DNA of 64,000 bases from UBA1783 sp033808805 (GTDB lineage Bacteria > Bacillota_I > Bacilli_A > Erysipelotrichales > Erysipelotrichaceae). The notes below the pieces were generated by a model. The model was not told the DNA's origin. It made no database searches and saw nothing but the letters and a program-made list of their open reading frames with translations. Below are positions 17,757 through 27,060 of this stretch, piece by piece. The stretch is from NCBI GenBank assembly GCA_033808805.1, contig JAPXMY010000008.1, positions 1-64,000 of the forward strand, read 5' to 3'. Every line of letters begins with the position of its first letter. Position 1 is the stretch's first letter. Position numbers and translations under genes: made by a program.

Positions 17757-18431
17757 ATGAATCAAGGTATTTTTATTGTTGGAAGTTCTCTGCAGGTCAA
17801 ATCACTGGCTCAGTCACTGATAAATAAAAGATTTCCTGTTACCATTATCAGCAACAATATAGAACTCTGTAAGGAGCTATCTCAGATTGATAATATGGTT
17901 GTTATTTTTGGTGATGGTGATAAGCGCTATGTCTTAGAAGATGCTGATACAGCAAAATGTAAAATCATGATAGCCATGACTGATAATGATGCTGATAATC
18001 TGGCGATCTGTCTGATGGCTAAAAAGATATTTAATGTTAAAAAGACTATTTCTTTAGTCAGCGATGCTAAAAAGACAGCTTTTTTCTATCAGATGGGAAT
18101 CGATTCAGTAGTATGTACTACTACTACAATTACTACCCTTGTCGAACAGAAAGCTATTCTGGATGAATTGGCAACGATGATTCCAATTGGCGAGGGAAGA
18201 GTTAGAATCTCTGAAGTAAAAGTACATGAAGATTCTCCAATTGTTAATAAGTCACTGTATGATATATCTCTTCCTTCTCAATCAATTATCGCTTGTATTT
18301 TACGTGGACAGTCTTCTATCATTCCCCGTGGTTCAACTCAGATATTAGCCAATGATATGTTGCTGCTGGTTGCTGCGGTTGAAGATGAAATGAAGGCTAT
18401 TGAAATAATTACAGGTAAACATTATGAATAA
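17757..18431 (+). CDS. trkA: TrkA family protein (RCK-N plus RCK-C)
   Basis: This 224-residue protein has an N-terminal RCK-like Rossmann domain and a C-terminal RCK-C/TrkA-C domain (from about 150: RISEVKVHEDSPIVNKSL, through PRGSTQILANDMLLL). The expected GxGxxG loop reads GSSLQVKSLA and so is degenerate. Together with the single-domain protein upstream it resembles a split version of long four-domain TrkA proteins. It is translationally coupled: it starts 1 base after the previous stop and overlaps the channel gene by 8 bases. Confidence 0.88.
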   Translation: MNQGIFIVGSSLQVKSLAQSLINKRFPVTIISNNIELCKELSQIDNMVVIFGDGDKRYVLEDADTAKCKIMIAMTDNDADNLAICLMAKKIFNVKKTISLVSDAKKTAFFYQMGIDSVVCTTTTITTLVEQKAILDELATMIPIGEGRVRISEVKVHEDSPIVNKSLYDISLPSQSIIACILRGQSSIIPRGSTQILANDMLLLVAAVEDEMKAIEIITGKHYE

Positions 18432-19905
18432 AAAAACATCCAACCGCTATGGTAAAATAATGATTTTAATCGGCATTTTAATAATGGTACCAGTTACAGT
18501 TGTTTTATTTGACAGAAGCCAGATTAAATATATTTATAGTTTTATTCTTCCTGGAACAATATCGGTCATTGTAGGTTTACTGATCTGTAAAGATTTCAAG
18601 GAAGCAGAAAAACATTCTATTTTTTCTGATAACCTGCGCAATTCCACGATGTTGGTACTGTTTTCCTGGTTTTATAGTTTTTTTCTTGGGGCCTTGCCTT
18701 TATGGTTGGGAGGTCAGTTAAATCTGATACAATCTATTTTCGAATCAGTTTCCGGCTACACAACTACTGGCTTGTCAGTTGTAGTACCTTCTCAAACTCC
18801 TATAATTTATCTGGCACATCAGATCTTCATGCAGTACTGTGGTGGCTTTGGAATTATTTTAATGTTTATACTGATTATCAAAGATCAGACTGCTATCAAT
18901 CTGTATACTGCTGAAGGTCATAAAGACAAACTGTTACCCAATATTCAGAAAACTGCCAGGTTGATATTTTTTACCTATAACCTGCTGATTGTTTTAGGTG
19001 CCTTGGGTTTCTATCTTTTAGGGATGGATTTGTTCGACGCCTTTTGTAACTCTGTAACCTCTTTATTTACCGCCGGCTATTCAACAAAAGATGCTGGTAT
19101 CAGTTATTATAATTCAAATCTCATCTATCTTTTTTCCATGATACTTATGTTATTGGGTACTATTAATACCGGTGTTTTACTGATGATTTTTCAAGGAAAA
19201 ATTAAAATTGTCAGAAAGATCACGGAACTGAGGTTTATGTTTTATCTGATATTCATATTTGGCACCATCAGTACTCTGGTATTGTGGTTTAAAACCAATT
19301 TAGGATTTTTCAATTCCCTTTTAACTGGCTTTTATAACATTGTCAGCTCTCTTTCTACAACGGGAAATTATAATTACGATATTAAAATCCTTCCTCCATT
19401 TGTGCTGCAGATCATGATACTGAGCATGCTTTTAGGAGGCTGTGCTGGCTCTACTGCTGGAGGACTTAAGCTTTCCAGAGTTGTAATTCTTCTAAAAACG
19501 ATGTATAACTCCCTGATTATGAAAACATCAAGTGCCAGAAGAGTATTATCCATCAGCTGGTATACTGCTTCAGGAAGAAAAATTATTGAAAATGAAACTA
19601 TTAAAGAAACTATCAGCTATATCGGCTTTTACTTTTTAATCGTTCTGATTGGAGCCAATTTATTGACAATTACTGCCAACTGCTCGCTTATTGAAGGCTA
19701 TTTTGAATTCGCCAGCGCTCTTTCCAGCTTTGGTGTTTCAATTGGCATTACCGGCCCATCATCAAATTCTCTGACCTTGATAATCGAGATGATTGCGATG
19801 ATTTTGGGAAGACTTGAAATCTTTGTCATATTGATAGGAGGCCGATACTTCTACCAATCAATATCTAAAAAAATAAAATCTTTAAAAACGACAAAAGAAA
19901 AATAA
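18424..19905 (+). CDS. trkH: TrkH/KtrB family potassium uptake channel
   Basis: This 493-residue membrane protein has the four M1-P-M2 repeats of the Trk/Ktr family. All four selectivity-filter loops are visible: VSGYTTTGLS, FTAGYSTKD, SLSTTGNYNYD and ALSSFGVSIG, each with the filter Gly. An LGGCAGSTAGGLK segment precedes the last repeat, as in TrkH proteins. It mediates K+ uptake, possibly with Na+ or H+, gated by the two RCK proteins encoded upstream in the same operon. A terminator follows. Confidence 0.92.
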   Translation: MNKKTSNRYGKIMILIGILIMVPVTVVLFDRSQIKYIYSFILPGTISVIVGLLICKDFKEAEKHSIFSDNLRNSTMLVLFSWFYSFFLGALPLWLGGQLNLIQSIFESVSGYTTTGLSVVVPSQTPIIYLAHQIFMQYCGGFGIILMFILIIKDQTAINLYTAEGHKDKLLPNIQKTARLIFFTYNLLIVLGALGFYLLGMDLFDAFCNSVTSLFTAGYSTKDAGISYYNSNLIYLFSMILMLLGTINTGVLLMIFQGKIKIVRKITELRFMFYLIFIFGTISTLVLWFKTNLGFFNSLLTGFYNIVSSLSTTGNYNYDIKILPPFVLQIMILSMLLGGCAGSTAGGLKLSRVVILLKTMYNSLIMKTSSARRVLSISWYTASGRKIIENETIKETISYIGFYFLIVLIGANLLTITANCSLIEGYFEFASALSSFGVSIGITGPSSNSLTLIIEMIAMILGRLEIFVILIGGRYFYQSISKKIKSLKTTKEK

Positions 19906-19929
19906 AAGAACACTACAGATGTTCTTTTT
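19906..19929 (+). terminator. Terminator of the Trk operon
   Basis: AAGAACA (19906-19912) pairs with TGTTCTT (19920-19926), followed by Ts. It overlaps the stop codon of the convergent histidine-phosphatase gene. Confidence 0.75.
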
Positions 19930-20614
19930 GCTGATAATGTCTTTCTCCTTCTAAACGATAGGAGATATCATCAAACTTCTCTAAGTAGAAGTTTTCTTTT
20001 TCATATCTGATTAGACAGATACTGCAATTTTTAACCAGGCCTTTTCTTTTACCAAAATCTGGAAACATGACATCAATAAGCGCATCCATAGCACAGCTGC
20101 TGGTAGTTATCAGAACGTTTCCACCATCCTTGTTTTCTGAAATTATTCGTTTTATTACCTGTCTTAATCTTTCTATTAAAACCTCAAATCTTTCAGTTGT
20201 TTCATTATTTTCATTTATTATTCTGCTTATTTCAGATGGAGAATATGTTTCTTCCAATTTATCATAATCACCAAAATCTACATTGGCTCTTTCAAAAACA
20301 GGTTTCAACATAATTCCATCATGTTTTCCTTCATAACTGCCATAACCCATCTCTCTTAGATTTTTATCAATGACTATTTCTGTTTTCATTCCATAACAAT
20401 TTTCACGCAAAATATAATGTGCTGTTTTATACTGTCTGCCGATATCTCCACTGTACACCTTATTAAAGCGAATATTCCTTAATCCATAGCCAACACATTT
20501 ACCTTGAAAAATCCCCAGCTCTGTCAACGGAGAATCATTGTGACCCTGAACAGTATTTGTGGTATTGTAAACTGTCTGACCATGCCTGGTAATATAAAGA
20601 TATAATGGTTTCAT
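19913..20614 (-). CDS. Histidine phosphatase superfamily protein lacking the second catalytic His
   Basis: This 233-residue protein starts MKPLYLYITRHGQT, with the phosphorylated-His RHG motif, and has the expected LREMGYGSYEG segment. Where the family normally has a Ser-His-Gly (the second catalytic His), this protein reads LITTSSCAMDALID. The His is replaced by Ser and the following Gly-Gly by Ser-Cys. Phosphomutase activity is therefore unlikely, and a weak or different phosphatase or a binding role is possible. I start at 20614, where GGGAGG is upstream. An earlier in-frame start lacks a ribosome site. Confidence 0.8.
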   Translation of the reverse strand: MKPLYLYITRHGQTVYNTTNTVQGHNDSPLTELGIFQGKCVGYGLRNIRFNKVYSGDIGRQYKTAHYILRENCYGMKTEIVIDKNLREMGYGSYEGKHDGIMLKPVFERANVDFGDYDKLEETYSPSEISRIINENNETTERFEVLIERLRQVIKRIISENKDGGNVLITTSSCAMDALIDVMFPDFGKRKGLVKNCSICLIRYEKENFYLEKFDDISYRLEGERHYQQKEHL

Positions 20615-20696
20615 AATTCCTCCCTGATTAATATTAAACACTTTAACTATTATAGCACACAAAAAGTAGAAGGATTTTTCCTTCTACTTTGCACTT

Positions 20697-22586
20697 CTAA
20701 TTGTTTGCTTCTTTCATCAGCTGACAGATCTTATTAGAAAAATCTACCGGATCATCAACTGGGAATCCTTCAATCAGCAAGGCCTGCTGATACAGGATAT
20801 CAGCATAATCATCAATACTGTCTTTTCTATTTTCATATACCTTCTGCAGAACAGTGAATATTTCATGTTCTGGATTGATTTCTAAGATCTTGGTAGCCTT
20901 AACTTCTTCATTTGTAGGTAGCTGTGCCAGATATTTTTCCATTTCCATTGAAATACCACCATCATCAGCCACTAGACAAACCGGATGAGTTTTAAGTCTT
21001 GAGGAAATTCTGACTTCCTTGACCTTATCAGCTAAAGCTTTTGATAAGTCTTCCAGTAAACCTTTATTGTCCTGAACCAGCTTTTCCTTTTCCGTTTTCT
21101 CTTCTTCAGTTTCAATATCAGCACTGGCTCTTTGCGCGCTTTGGAAAGCTTTTCCATCATAGTCTCTCATCATCATAACCACAAACTCATCAATATTATC
21201 TATCAGATACAAAACTTCATAGCCTTTATCGACTAATTGCTCCAGCTGTGGCAATTTTTTAATCTGTTCAATGGAAGTTCCTGTCGCATAATAGATTTCA
21301 TTTTGATTTTCCAGCATTCTTTCTTTGTACTCTTTTAAAGTAACATATTTATCTTCTTTTGAAGAATAAAACAAAAGTAAATCCTGAAGTTCGTTTTTAT
21401 GCATTCCATAGTCACTGTAAACACCATATTTTAACCCATAACCAAAGTTATTGAAAAACTCTTCATATTTATCTCTTTCTTTAGTCAGCATACTGACCAA
21501 AGCTGATTTGACTCTTTTAGAAATTGATTTATTTATGGCCTGCAGCTGTGAATCCTGTTGCAGTATTTCTCTGGAAATATTCAAACTGACATCATCAGTA
21601 TCAATTAATCCTTTAACAAAGTTATAGTAAGGCGGAATCATATCCTTGGCATCAGCCATAATAAAGACACCTTTGGAATATAATTGTAAACCAGCCTGAT
21701 AATCCTTTGAGTAAAAATCAAACGGTACTTTTGAAGGAATATACAATAGTGCCTTATAGTTTATTTTTCCTTCTAAAGAATAATGGATTACTTCCTGTGG
21801 GTCGTTCCAATCGTTGAATTGTGATTTATAAAATGAATTGTATTCTTCCTGGGAAATATCTTTTTTATTTCTTCTCCACAGAGGAACCATGGTATTCAAA
21901 GTCTTTTCTTCTTCAACAGTTTCATATTCCCCTTCTTTACCTTCAATTTCAACCGATTTTTCCACCAGCATAGTTATTGGATAGCGGATATAGTCAGAAT
22001 ACTTCTTAACTAACGATTCAATAGTATATCTATCCAGATACTCAGAATAATTTGTTTCTTCAACATCTTCTCTTAAATGCAGAGAAATCTTTGTACCTAC
22101 CTCTTGTCTTTCAATTTCTTCTATCGTATAGCCATCCTGTCCAGTAGAAACCCATCTGTATCCCGGCTCAGCAGTTTTCTTGGTTTCAACCACAATTTTT
22201 TGAGCTACCATAAACGCCGAATAGAAGCCAACTCCAAACTGTCCAATAATATCAATTTCTTCATTTTTCTCTAAAGCATTTTTAAAATCCATTGAACCAG
22301 AATGAGCAATTGTACCCAGGTTTTCTTCTAAATCTTTTTTATTCATTCCTATTCCATTATCTTCAATTGTTAATATACGCTCATCCTTATCAACTGAAAT
22401 AGAAATCGATAAAGGCTTCTCACTTGCCAGCGCATTATCCGTTAAAGAAAGATAATGCCTTTTATCTAATGCATCTGAAGCATTAGATATCAACTCTCTT
22501 AAAAATATCTCCTTATTGGTATAGATTGAATTTATCATCAGATCTAATAATCGTTTTGATTCAGTTTTAAATTGTTTTTTAGCCAT
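20697..22586 (-). CDS. htpG: Chaperone protein HtpG (Hsp90)
   Basis: This 629-residue protein matches bacterial Hsp90 throughout. The N-terminal GHKL ATPase includes ELISNASDALDK, the DNGIGM loop, GTIAHSG and GQFGVGFYSAFM. The middle domain has the LNISREILQ segment, and the C-terminal dimerisation domain is complete. It is an ATP-dependent cytosolic chaperone. Ribosome site AAGGAG. The promoter and a CIRCE operator lie immediately upstream, placing it under HrcA heat-shock control. It follows the WYL regulator gene, with a 74-base gap containing that promoter. Confidence 0.97.
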   Translation of the reverse strand: MAKKQFKTESKRLLDLMINSIYTNKEIFLRELISNASDALDKRHYLSLTDNALASEKPLSISISVDKDERILTIEDNGIGMNKKDLEENLGTIAHSGSMDFKNALEKNEEIDIIGQFGVGFYSAFMVAQKIVVETKKTAEPGYRWVSTGQDGYTIEEIERQEVGTKISLHLREDVEETNYSEYLDRYTIESLVKKYSDYIRYPITMLVEKSVEIEGKEGEYETVEEEKTLNTMVPLWRRNKKDISQEEYNSFYKSQFNDWNDPQEVIHYSLEGKINYKALLYIPSKVPFDFYSKDYQAGLQLYSKGVFIMADAKDMIPPYYNFVKGLIDTDDVSLNISREILQQDSQLQAINKSISKRVKSALVSMLTKERDKYEEFFNNFGYGLKYGVYSDYGMHKNELQDLLLFYSSKEDKYVTLKEYKERMLENQNEIYYATGTSIEQIKKLPQLEQLVDKGYEVLYLIDNIDEFVVMMMRDYDGKAFQSAQRASADIETEEEKTEKEKLVQDNKGLLEDLSKALADKVKEVRISSRLKTHPVCLVADDGGISMEMEKYLAQLPTNEEVKATKILEINPEHEIFTVLQKVYENRKDSIDDYADILYQQALLIEGFPVDDPVDFSNKICQLMKEANN

Positions 22587-22603
22587 CTAATCACTCCTTC
22601 TTT

Positions 22604-22630
22604 TTAGCACTCTAACTGTTCGACTGCTAA
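22604..22630 (-). promoter_or_regulatory. CIRCE element (HrcA operator) of htpG
   Basis: TTAGCACTC-N9-GACTGCTAA matches the CIRCE consensus TTAGCACTC-N9-GAGTGCTAA with a single mismatch and the exact 9-base spacer. It starts one base downstream of the htpG -10, over the predicted transcription start, where repressor binding would block initiation. Confidence 0.9.
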
Positions 22631-22631
22631 T

Positions 22632-22660
22632 ATTATAACCTATGGTCTAAAAATTATCAA
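22632..22660 (-). promoter_or_regulatory. Promoter of htpG
   Basis: On the minus strand TTGATA (22655-22660), a 17-base spacer and TATAAT (22632-22637). The -35 abuts the stop codon of the upstream WYL gene. Confidence 0.85.
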
Positions 22661-23602
22661 CTATTTATTCTCTTCTATTGCCCTGTAACACATTTCAAGA
22701 TACTGCTGTTTTACCTTTTCAGGTCCCAATATCTTTATCTGACCATTAAAGCCAAACACCCAGCTGAAGAAGGTTGGCGAAACATTGATATTGGCTTCAC
22801 AATAGAAATTATCTTTATCCTTGAATGTTAAAATCATCTCCTCACCAAACTGACTGTCAATTTCTGAAAACAGTTTTTGATCAAATTTTAATTTCACCGA
22901 TATTTTCTCTCCGCTGAACATACCAAATGTCTGTCTCATGTATTCGTTGACATCAAATTCAATATCTTCATAGGTATTATCCAGTATTTCAATTGAATCC
23001 ATTTTGTCTAATCTGAAATTATTGAAGCTTTTATATTTTTCACCATAACCGATTAAATAATACCTGTCATCATCCACCAGCATATTGATTGGATAGTAGG
23101 TATAATTTCGACCACGATACTTCTTCTTTCTTTTTTCGTCCAGATCATAATATCTGAATCTGATTGCTCTTTTCTGACTGATGGCTTCTAAAAGTTTTTC
23201 AACATTGACCAGAAGATCTGCATACTCTGTTTTCTTGTTAATATAGTCTCCACTATTGATGATAACTCTATTGAATTTATTGGTAAGAGCAGTTATTTTA
23301 TCTATAATTTCTTTACTTGTTTTTTCACTTAAAAATGTACTGGCCTTAACCATATCAATAAGCACCCTCAGCTCACTGGCTTCAAACATTTCATCATCAA
23401 AATAATAACCTTCTTTGTTTTTACCGATTGAATAGCCCATCTCATCCAGCTGTTTTACATCATTGTAGATAGTCTTTCTTTCCACATCTATAGCTTGGTT
23501 TTTCAGATAAGAAATCAATGTTTCCGCATTGGCTCCATTATCATAGTTTGTGTTTTCTTTCAAGTATTCCAACACCAGCATTATTCTTTTTTTATTACTC
23601 AT
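22661..23602 (-). CDS. WYL-domain transcriptional regulator (YafY-like)
   Basis: This protein of about 313 residues has an N-terminal winged helix-turn-helix (KKRIMLVLEYLKE, then VERKTIYNDVKQLDEMG) and a central WYL domain (RAIRFRYYDLDEK, YYPINMLVDDDRYYLIG, FRLDKM). A C-terminal WCX-like region follows. WYL domains sense ligands, often nucleic acids or nucleotides. A TATAAT with a TG extended element (23619-23624, minus strand) lies only about 17 bases before the chosen ATG. The leader is therefore very short and without a clear ribosome site. An in-frame GTG three codons upstream could also be the start. Target genes unknown. Confidence 0.85.
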   Translation of the reverse strand: MSNKKRIMLVLEYLKENTNYDNGANAETLISYLKNQAIDVERKTIYNDVKQLDEMGYSIGKNKEGYYFDDEMFEASELRVLIDMVKASTFLSEKTSKEIIDKITALTNKFNRVIINSGDYINKKTEYADLLVNVEKLLEAISQKRAIRFRYYDLDEKRKKKYRGRNYTYYPINMLVDDDRYYLIGYGEKYKSFNNFRLDKMDSIEILDNTYEDIEFDVNEYMRQTFGMFSGEKISVKLKFDQKLFSEIDSQFGEEMILTFKDKDNFYCEANINVSPTFFSWVFGFNGQIKILGPEKVKQQYLEMCYRAIEENK

Positions 23603-23698
23603 TCTAATCACCAGATTCATTATATCACAGTCCAATTATTTACACAGTCAATTTTTATAAAATTGTTAGAATATAACTGTAATCAAGGAGGATCTCAT

Positions 23699-24226
23699 AT
23701 GAAAAAAACTTATCTAATCATTATCTCTTTTACCCTGATGCTATTTTCTTTGGCCAGTTTTATTAACCAGCATTACTTTCTATCAATTGTTTCAATTGTT
23801 TTTTCAACTTCAATTTTATCTTTTCTGATTATCATAGAAAATGAAAAAATTACTTTCAATCTTTTAGATCTGACAGTAATCGCACTTCAGCTTATGCTGA
23901 TCAGTATTTTTATCAAGCAACTCAAAGAGATCTCCGTTGGTCATGTCTATATCAGCATTCTTATTGTTTTATTTAACATAATCTATCATAAAGCTGTTTC
24001 TACCCTGAGTATTAAAAAACAAAAATACTGCTACAGCATCAGTATCCTGTTATTATCTTCAGTTTTTGGTTTAGTTGTTTTGTTTGATTTGATTCTTCTA
24101 TTTTTATTTTCTTTTGAAGGAATATTGGTAATCAACTATCTGATATTTCTGCTTGTTATCTGTTTTCCAACCCTGCTGTTAGGTTTACCTTCTTTTCTTT
24201 TTCAACAGCAATTGAAAGCCTGTTAA
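23699..24226 (+). CDS. Small multi-spanning membrane protein of unknown function
   Basis: This 175-residue protein is almost entirely hydrophobic, with about six predicted helices separated by short polar loops. The C-terminus is QQQLKAC. No family is recognised. The start at 23699 has AAGGAGG seven bases upstream, which overrides longer in-frame extensions into the divergent regulator gene. It diverges from the WYL gene and ends in a strong terminator whose loop contains its stop codon. Confidence 0.65.
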   Translation: MKKTYLIIISFTLMLFSLASFINQHYFLSIVSIVFSTSILSFLIIIENEKITFNLLDLTVIALQLMLISIFIKQLKEISVGHVYISILIVLFNIIYHKAVSTLSIKKQKYCYSISILLLSSVFGLVVLFDLILLFLFSFEGILVINYLIFLLVICFPTLLLGLPSFLFQQQLKAC

Positions 24227-24243
24227 TCAGGCTTTCTTTTTTT
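24214..24243 (+). terminator. Terminator after the membrane protein
   Basis: GAAAGCCTG (24214-24222) pairs with CAGGCTTTC (24228-24236), followed by seven Ts. Confidence 0.9.
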
Positions 24244-24309
24244 ATTTGAACATCCAGGAAAATAATGGTTTAATTTATACAAAGAAGAAAAATAGAAAGT
24301 GGGTAAATT

Positions 24310-25074
24310 ATGAGAATACTGGTCGCAAACGATGATGGATTTTATGCTGAAGGTTTAAAATATCTGGTTAACGAAATGAAAAAATTAGGGGAAGTAGTGG
24401 TAATTGCTCCAGCACACCACCAATCAGGTGCTGGTCATTCTATTACTTTCAATAAAATTATCAAAGTTGAAAAAGAAATGTATGATGAGGATACTGAAGG
24501 GTACAAAGTGTTTGGCACACCAAAAGACTGTGTTGAACTTGGTCTTTCAGCAATAGTAGAAGATATTGATTTTGTTATCTCTGGAATAAATGAAGGAGGT
24601 AATCTGGCCAGCGATATTCCTAGCAGTGGCACCTGTGGAGCAGCCTGTGGAGCTTTGCCATTTGGTATTCCAGCAATGGCTGTCTCATTAGGCTGGGCTG
24701 ATAGTTTTGAGTATTCTGCTGCCGCTAAAGCTGCCTATGAAGTAGCCAAGTGGTTTATCAGACAACCCTTTAACAAAGATTTTGTCCTGAATGTCAATGT
24801 TCCAAACATTCCAGCAGAACAGATAAAAGGTTATACGGTAGCTGGTTTTGGTGGTTATCCACAGTATCATATGGATTTGACTCCAACCTTTGATGGCCAG
24901 TACTATTACTACAATACCAGAAGTACCAGTTTTACCTTCCATTATACCAATCACTCTTTATCAGGTGACTTATATGCTCTGGATAATGGTTATATAACTT
25001 TGACACCTATTAATTTAAATATGGTAAAAGAATCGGATTTACCAACACTTCAAAAAGCCTGGAATAAAAAATAG
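24310..25074 (+). CDS. surE: 5'/3'-nucleotidase SurE
   Basis: This 254-residue protein has all SurE hallmarks: MRILVANDDGF with the metal-binding Asp8 and Asp9, a Ser-Gly-x-Gly-His-Ser segment near 39-44 (Ser39 metal ligand), FGTPKDCVELG, and SGINEGGN (Asn94). SurE is a divalent-metal nucleotidase that dephosphorylates nucleoside 5'- and 3'-monophosphates and can act on polyphosphate. It is monocistronic with a terminator. The ribosome site is weak (AAAGTGG). Confidence 0.93.
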   Translation: MRILVANDDGFYAEGLKYLVNEMKKLGEVVVIAPAHHQSGAGHSITFNKIIKVEKEMYDEDTEGYKVFGTPKDCVELGLSAIVEDIDFVISGINEGGNLASDIPSSGTCGAACGALPFGIPAMAVSLGWADSFEYSAAAKAAYEVAKWFIRQPFNKDFVLNVNVPNIPAEQIKGYTVAGFGGYPQYHMDLTPTFDGQYYYYNTRSTSFTFHYTNHSLSGDLYALDNGYITLTPINLNMVKESDLPTLQKAWNKK

Positions 25075-25100
25075 ATCCTCCAATCGGAGGATTTATTATT
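25075..25100. terminator. Terminator between surE and the aldo/keto reductase
   Basis: ATCCTCC (25075-25081) pairs with GGAGGAT (25086-25092) around AATC, followed by a T-rich stretch. The left side is A-rich, so it may work both ways. Confidence 0.75.
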
Positions 25101-26274
25101 GAAACTTCTTAGCTTCTTCTTCTCTTTCCTTACAGATCTGAGCCCAGCTTGGCAGTTTTTCTATCATCTTCGATAGCTCACTTAAAGTATTGGGAATATC
25201 AATATTCTGTGGACAGCTACTGCTGCAGGCTCCACAGCTGATACAATTATATGGTTTTTTATCTTCATCCATAAATTCTATTCTCATTGAAGTGTTGGAA
25301 GATGGATAGAATTTTAAATCATTATAAATCTCTAATAACAAAGGAATATTCAACCCCATAGGACAGCCTTCCAGGCAGTATTCGCACTTGGTACAAGGTA
25401 CTCCTTTTTTTAAGTCTTCGGCAATCTCTAATAATAAATTTACTTCTTCTTTAGAAATAATATTTTCATCTTTAAAAGTTTTAACATTATCAATCATCTG
25501 ATCAATATTACTCATCCCACTTAGAACCATCTTGACATTATCCAGAGTTTTTAAAAATTCAAATCCCCAGCTGGCAATTGATTTATCCGGTTTTAAAGCC
25601 AGCAGTTTCTTTTCATTTGTTTCATCCAGTACAGCCAGCTTTCCTCCTCTTACCGGTTCCATTACCCAAACAGGTATATTTCTTTCAGTCAACAGTTCAT
25701 ATTTTTCTTTTGCCTGTTGTAAAGTCCAATCCAGATAATTCAGCTGAATCTGACAAAATTCCATTTTATCACCATGGATATCTAAAAACTCTTCTAACTT
25801 TTCTAAGCTGGCATGAGAACTGAAGCCTAAATGCTTAATTCTTCCCAACTCTTTTTGCTGGAGAAAATAATCAACAATTTTCCACCTTTCATCAAGATAG
25901 GTTTCAATAGATTTATCATTAACATTATGTAAAAGATAGAAATCAAAATAATCTACCTTACATTTTTCAAGTTGCTTTTCAAAAACCTCGGCCGGATAAT
26001 AACCTGTCGAAACTATCTGATGACCAGGATACTTTGAGGCCAGATAAAAACTGTCTCTAGGATATTTGGCTAAAGCTTTACCTATTGCGATTTCCGAGTT
26101 GCCACCATGATATGGATAGGCAGTATCAAAATAATTGACACCATTACTAAGAGCATACTCAACCATCTTTTCTAAATGTTTCTGATCAATTTCACCATTT
26201 TTCATTAATGGCAGTCTCATCAGACCAAAACCCAGCAAACTTAGTTTTTCATTACATACAACATTATATTTCAT
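25096..26274 (-). CDS. Aldo/keto reductase with C-terminal 4Fe-4S domain
   Basis: This 392-residue protein has an N-terminal aldo/keto reductase barrel. GFGLMRLPL opens it, FDTAYPYHGG carries the catalytic Tyr region, and HNV corresponds to the active-site His. From about residue 290 a ferredoxin-like tail has two clusters: CTKCEYCLEGCP and CISCGACSSSCP. Such proteins are common oxidoreductases of anaerobes, and electron transfer through the clusters to or from the NAD(P)-linked barrel is inferred. The substrate is unknown. The gene follows the flavodoxin-like gene by 26 bases, so a two-gene redox operon is likely. Confidence 0.88.
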   Translation of the reverse strand: MKYNVVCNEKLSLLGFGLMRLPLMKNGEIDQKHLEKMVEYALSNGVNYFDTAYPYHGGNSEIAIGKALAKYPRDSFYLASKYPGHQIVSTGYYPAEVFEKQLEKCKVDYFDFYLLHNVNDKSIETYLDERWKIVDYFLQQKELGRIKHLGFSSHASLEKLEEFLDIHGDKMEFCQIQLNYLDWTLQQAKEKYELLTERNIPVWVMEPVRGGKLAVLDETNEKKLLALKPDKSIASWGFEFLKTLDNVKMVLSGMSNIDQMIDNVKTFKDENIISKEEVNLLLEIAEDLKKGVPCTKCEYCLEGCPMGLNIPLLLEIYNDLKFYPSSNTSMRIEFMDEDKKPYNCISCGACSSSCPQNIDIPNTLSELSKMIEKLPSWAQICKEREEEAKKFQ

Positions 26275-26300
26275 AATAAATACCTCTTTTTTTATCTCAA

Positions 26301-26930
26301 TTAACGAATAAAGTTTGTTCTAAACTTCTTTTCTTCCTGTTTTGGCAGTGGAACACCACTTTTTCTGGCTGCTTCAAGACATTTAAGATGATAAGCCATA
26401 TTTCTAGCTAAGGTTCTCATTGTCTGTAAGCCTTCTAGATCTTCTTGAGCCTGCTGTTGACCATTGCCAAAAATCATATTCCAGTAACCAGAAGAGATAA
26501 TTGTCATTTCAGATATTCCTAAATACTTAATCAACTGCTGATAGGCTGAGGTTGTCCCTGCTCTTCTGGCGGCTACTACCACTGCTGCTGGTTTAAGTCT
26601 GAAGAGTTCTCTATCAGCCGAATAGAATACTCGATCTAAAAAGGTAGTTATGGCTCCTGATGGTGCAGCATAATGAACGGGTGAGCCAAAAATAAAACCA
26701 TCAGCCTCTTTAGCTTTTTCCTGAAATCTATTTACAATATCGTTTTTATAACAGCCATTTTTATTCTTCTTGCAGTATGAGCATCCGATACAGCTGGCAA
26801 TCGGTTCATTGCCCAACCAGAAAACTTCAGTTTCAATGTTTTCCTCATTTAAAACTTTACAGATTTCAGCTAAGGCCAAAGCTGTTGTTCCATCTTTATG
26901 GGGACTGCCATTGACTAATAGAACTTTCAT
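26301..26930 (-). CDS. Flavodoxin-fold NAD(P)H-dependent FMN reductase-like protein
   Basis: This 209-residue protein starts MKVLLVNGSPHKDGTT, the FMN phosphate-binding loop of the NADPH-dependent FMN reductase/iron-sulfur flavoprotein family. A Cys cluster follows (SCIGCSYCKKNKNGC), then GSPVHYAAPSG, the second FMN-binding loop. The Cys cluster resembles the compact motif of iron-sulfur flavoproteins. I start at 26930, where GAGGAG is upstream. It is first in a probable operon with the Fe-S aldo/keto reductase and could be its electron donor (inference). Confidence 0.85.
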   Translation of the reverse strand: MKVLLVNGSPHKDGTTALALAEICKVLNEENIETEVFWLGNEPIASCIGCSYCKKNKNGCYKNDIVNRFQEKAKEADGFIFGSPVHYAAPSGAITTFLDRVFYSADRELFRLKPAAVVVAARRAGTTSAYQQLIKYLGISEMTIISSGYWNMIFGNGQQQAQEDLEGLQTMRTLARNMAYHLKCLEAARKSGVPLPKQEEKKFRTNFIR

Positions 26931-27060
26931 ATTTTTTTCTCCTCTCATCTTTTGTATTATTATAATTGAATTAGCTAATAATAAACTGTTAGACAATTTT
27001 ATTATAGCATTTACACCTGAATTAGTTTATACTTAACTATCGACATAAAAGGAGAAAACT

